From positions 115,061 through 179,060 of the forward strand of contig NZ_FUZE01000008.1 in assembly GCF_900168205.1 (NCBI RefSeq): a DNA stretch of 64,000 nucleotides, written 5' to 3'. The DNA is from Chryseobacterium balustinum (lineage in GTDB: Bacteria; Bacteroidota; Bacteroidia; Flavobacteriales; Weeksellaceae). Shown in pieces: positions 62,342 through 64,000 of the stretch. How positions within the stretch are numbered: the first letter of the stretch is position 1; each line of letters starts with the position of its first letter. The notes beneath the pieces are model-generated. The model did not search any database and was not told the DNA's origin. It saw only the letters and a list, made by a program, of their open reading frames with translations. Both the position numbers and the translations under genes were made by a program.

Positions 62342-62935
62342 TTGGGAAAAACACATCTGTCTTCCTTATTATTTAAAAAATTAATAACACAACACCTTAC
62401 ATATTTTTGGTGTATTTTTTTGTTGTTATTGATACCAATCCCCACTTGTGCGCAAACTCCTGTAATACATATTTCAACTGGTACATTGACTGTAGGACTA
62501 GGGATTGAAACTATTGGTAAACAAGATAGTATCGTTGTGTTTGTAAGCACTGGTGTTACAATTATTAATGCTCAGGAGCTTAGAAATAGTGAGTTCAAGC
62601 ATGAAAAACATAAAATTAAATACACAAAAACACCAGCAAAGGCTGTAAAACAAAACGTACTCTCAAAAGTTTCTAAAAAACTTATCCCGAAAAAAGAAGA
62701 ATTAAATCTTTTTAAAGAGTCTGAATCTAATAAATTTCTTATCAAATCTCAACAGAAAAGCTCTTTAATCCTTATTAGAAATCAAGAAATAGAAAAAGCT
62801 TATCTCGTCATTGAATCTAAGTTTTTGTTATCTTCTTTTCGTTTGAAATGCAAAATTCTAAACAGAGAGCAATGCATTATTGCTGATAAAATCTTTATTA
62901 ATCTTAAAGACAGGGGGCCACCTTATTATGTTTAA
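62342..62935 (+). CDS. Secreted protein of unknown function, TTG start, paralogue of the 25030 protein
   Basis: A 197-residue frame starting at TTG 62342. There is no ATG in the frame at all, and no methionine follows, so TTG is the only plausible start. The signal peptide is about residues 12-38 (TYFWCIFLLLLIPIPTCAQ, cleavage after AQ). The mature part starts TPVIHISTGTLTV and continues KQDSIVVFVSTGVTIINAQEL, which matches the block in the 25030 protein. A Lys-rich middle and a C-terminal KDRGPPYYV follow. The ending is like RPPPQVW in the other protein. Function unknown. Confidence 0.6.
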   Translation: MGKTHLSSLLFKKLITQHLTYFWCIFLLLLIPIPTCAQTPVIHISTGTLTVGLGIETIGKQDSIVVFVSTGVTIINAQELRNSEFKHEKHKIKYTKTPAKAVKQNVLSKVSKKLIPKKEELNLFKESESNKFLIKSQQKSSLILIRNQEIEKAYLVIESKFLLSSFRLKCKILNREQCIIADKIFINLKDRGPPYYV

Positions 62936-63079
62936 ATCAGAAAATAAAACAAATTTCAATTTTAACATAATTTTAATGAACAAATTTTTAATAAATTTTA
63001 AATTTTTATACACCTTAGCTTGTACGTCTTCAAACCAACTTAGACATTTTAGTTTAAATCCTTAAGGAGGATTTTCGAT

Positions 63080-64000
63080 TTATAAACTTACTAATTTTTG
63101 TTGATTATATATTTGTCTTCTTTTTCGGATGGATTCCGCTTTTGTTTGCCTTCTTTTTTCCAAAATCTGTTCTGATCTTCCGAAGTACACATCTGCTGGA
63201 GTGAGGTTGTTTATCGACTCGTGATAGCGCTTGTTATTGTAGTTTTCTACAAACTTCTCCAGTGCTCGGATGAGTTCCTCGGGGTGATAAAAATGATTTA
63301 GTTTCAATACGTTTTTCATCGTTCTGTGATAACGTTCAATCTTGCCCTGGGTCTGCGGATGCATCGGTTTTCCGTGAACCTGTTTCATTCTTAAATCGTC
63401 TTTCAGATAACTTTTCAACTCATTGGAGACGTAGCAGGAACCGTTGTCCGAGAGCAGTTTCGGTTTGACTTTGGTCTTTAATTTCGCTTTTTTAATGGCT
63501 GTGTCCACCGTTCGTTTCACATCTTCGGCTTTCATTGAGTCGCATAGCTCCCAGTGAATGATGTAGCGGCTATAATCGTCCAAAATCGTGCTCAGATAGT
63601 ACCATCCCCAGCCAATGATCTTGAAATAAGTAAAATCTGTCTGCCACATTTGATGCACAAATTCCGTTTTGTCTTTGAACTCATTTGCTGCCGAAAGAAG
63701 AAAATGATTCGGTGCCGGGATTAAGTCTCTTTGCTTCAAAATCCGGTAAACACTAGATTCTGAAATAAAAATACCTTGCTCATCGGTAATTTTGTAGGCC
63801 AGTTCCCTTGCAGATAATTCGGTGTGTTCCAAAGCGATCTCTACCACCAGGTCTTTCTGTCTTTCAGGAATGCTATTCCATTGCCTACGGTTTGTTCTTT
63901 TCGTGGTTTCCAAGCCATCATAGCCGTATTCGAGGTAGCTTTGATACCATTTGTAAAAGCTGCTTCTTGCAATTCCAAAACTTTCCAAGGTTCGTTTCAC
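63080..64000 (-). CDS. DDE integrase-core transposase (IS3/IS481 type), cut by the window end
   Basis: At least 306 residues, open to the window edge. The N-terminal winged HTH (FGIARSSFYKWYQSY, then an HTH_32-like ELSARELAYKIT) precedes an rve integrase core with DDE residues in WQTDFTYF, LLSDNGSCY and QGKIERYHR. GWGWYYLSTILDDYSRYI is common in Bacteroidota insertion sequences. The start may be the ATG or frameshifted product upstream of the window. Terminal inverted repeats could not be defined; the sequence 63015-63070 is a candidate right end. It lies 144 bases from the 62342 gene end. Confidence 0.85.
   Translation of the reverse strand: MKRTLESFGIARSSFYKWYQSYLEYGYDGLETTKRTNRRQWNSIPERQKDLVVEIALEHTELSARELAYKITDEQGIFISESSVYRILKQRDLIPAPNHFLLSAANEFKDKTEFVHQMWQTDFTYFKIIGWGWYYLSTILDDYSRYIIHWELCDSMKAEDVKRTVDTAIKKAKLKTKVKPKLLSDNGSCYVSNELKSYLKDDLRMKQVHGKPMHPQTQGKIERYHRTMKNVLKLNHFYHPEELIRALEKFVENYNNKRYHESINNLTPADVYFGRSEQILEKRRQTKAESIRKRRQIYNQQKLVSL

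Noticed and set aside
62880..63065. 61-codon plus-strand frame next to the transposase
   Set aside because: Overlaps the end of the 62342 gene in another frame, no ribosome site, composition of a shadow frame.

Overview
The window looks like a chromosome segment of a flavobacterium close to Chryseobacterium (phylum Bacteroidota). The support is low G+C, A-rich regions before start codons, TAnnTTTG-type -7 boxes, signal peptides ending in FSQ/AQ, a GldA-like ATPase, LTA-synthase-type sulfatases, and a family of small peptides with MKNLKKxSRxxxKxxxGG leaders of the kind annotated as bacteriocin-like in Chryseobacterium. No rRNA, tRNA or CRISPR array was seen. Both ends cut a gene.

Layout. 1-6.2 kb: a cut-off gene, a patatin-like lipase, adenine deaminase, small secreted or membrane proteins, a GldA-like ABC ATPase and an empty AT-rich spacer. 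6.2-17.6 kb: a histidine kinase and an NtrC-type regulator, opposite a MacA-MacB-TolC-like ABC efflux operon. A YhcG-type nuclease gene sits between the regulator and the pump, and a DUF4932-like HExxH protein sits inside the pump operon. A GG-N10-GT sigma-54-like promoter with an upstream dyad lies just before the pump. 17.6-23.8 kb: a MocR-type regulator divergent from a biotin operon (ferritin-like protein, bioF, bioD, bioB, bioA). 24-31 kb: secreted proteins, including an RCC1-like propeller protein and tail-fibre-like modules, then an amidohydrolase. 31-37 kb: a HAE1 RND multidrug pump. 37-45.3 kb: a CusA/CzcA heavy-metal RND operon with a divergent OmpR-type two-component system. 45.5-48 kb: an LTA-synthase-family sulfatase and a chimeric pseudogene.

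48.3-56.1 kb is the most unusual part. It holds an HlyD adaptor, a C39-peptidase ABC exporter, eight leader-bearing peptide genes (three of them very short) and a membrane VKOR-thioredoxin fusion whose N-terminus looks like a C39 domain without its catalytic residues. Six of the cores carry six cysteines, one has four, and one gene is only a leader. No lanthionine or radical-SAM enzyme is present, so the likely modification is disulfide bonding. Six of the genes have copies of a roughly 35-bp element upstream (one degenerate), intrinsic terminators stand directly before both exporter genes, and fossils of a second VKOR-peptide unit remain.

56.5-64 kb: a 1754-residue protein with two alpha/beta-hydrolase domains, a CHAT caspase-like protease and a helical C-terminus, then a small secreted protein with no methionine codon, and a DDE transposase cut by the window edge.
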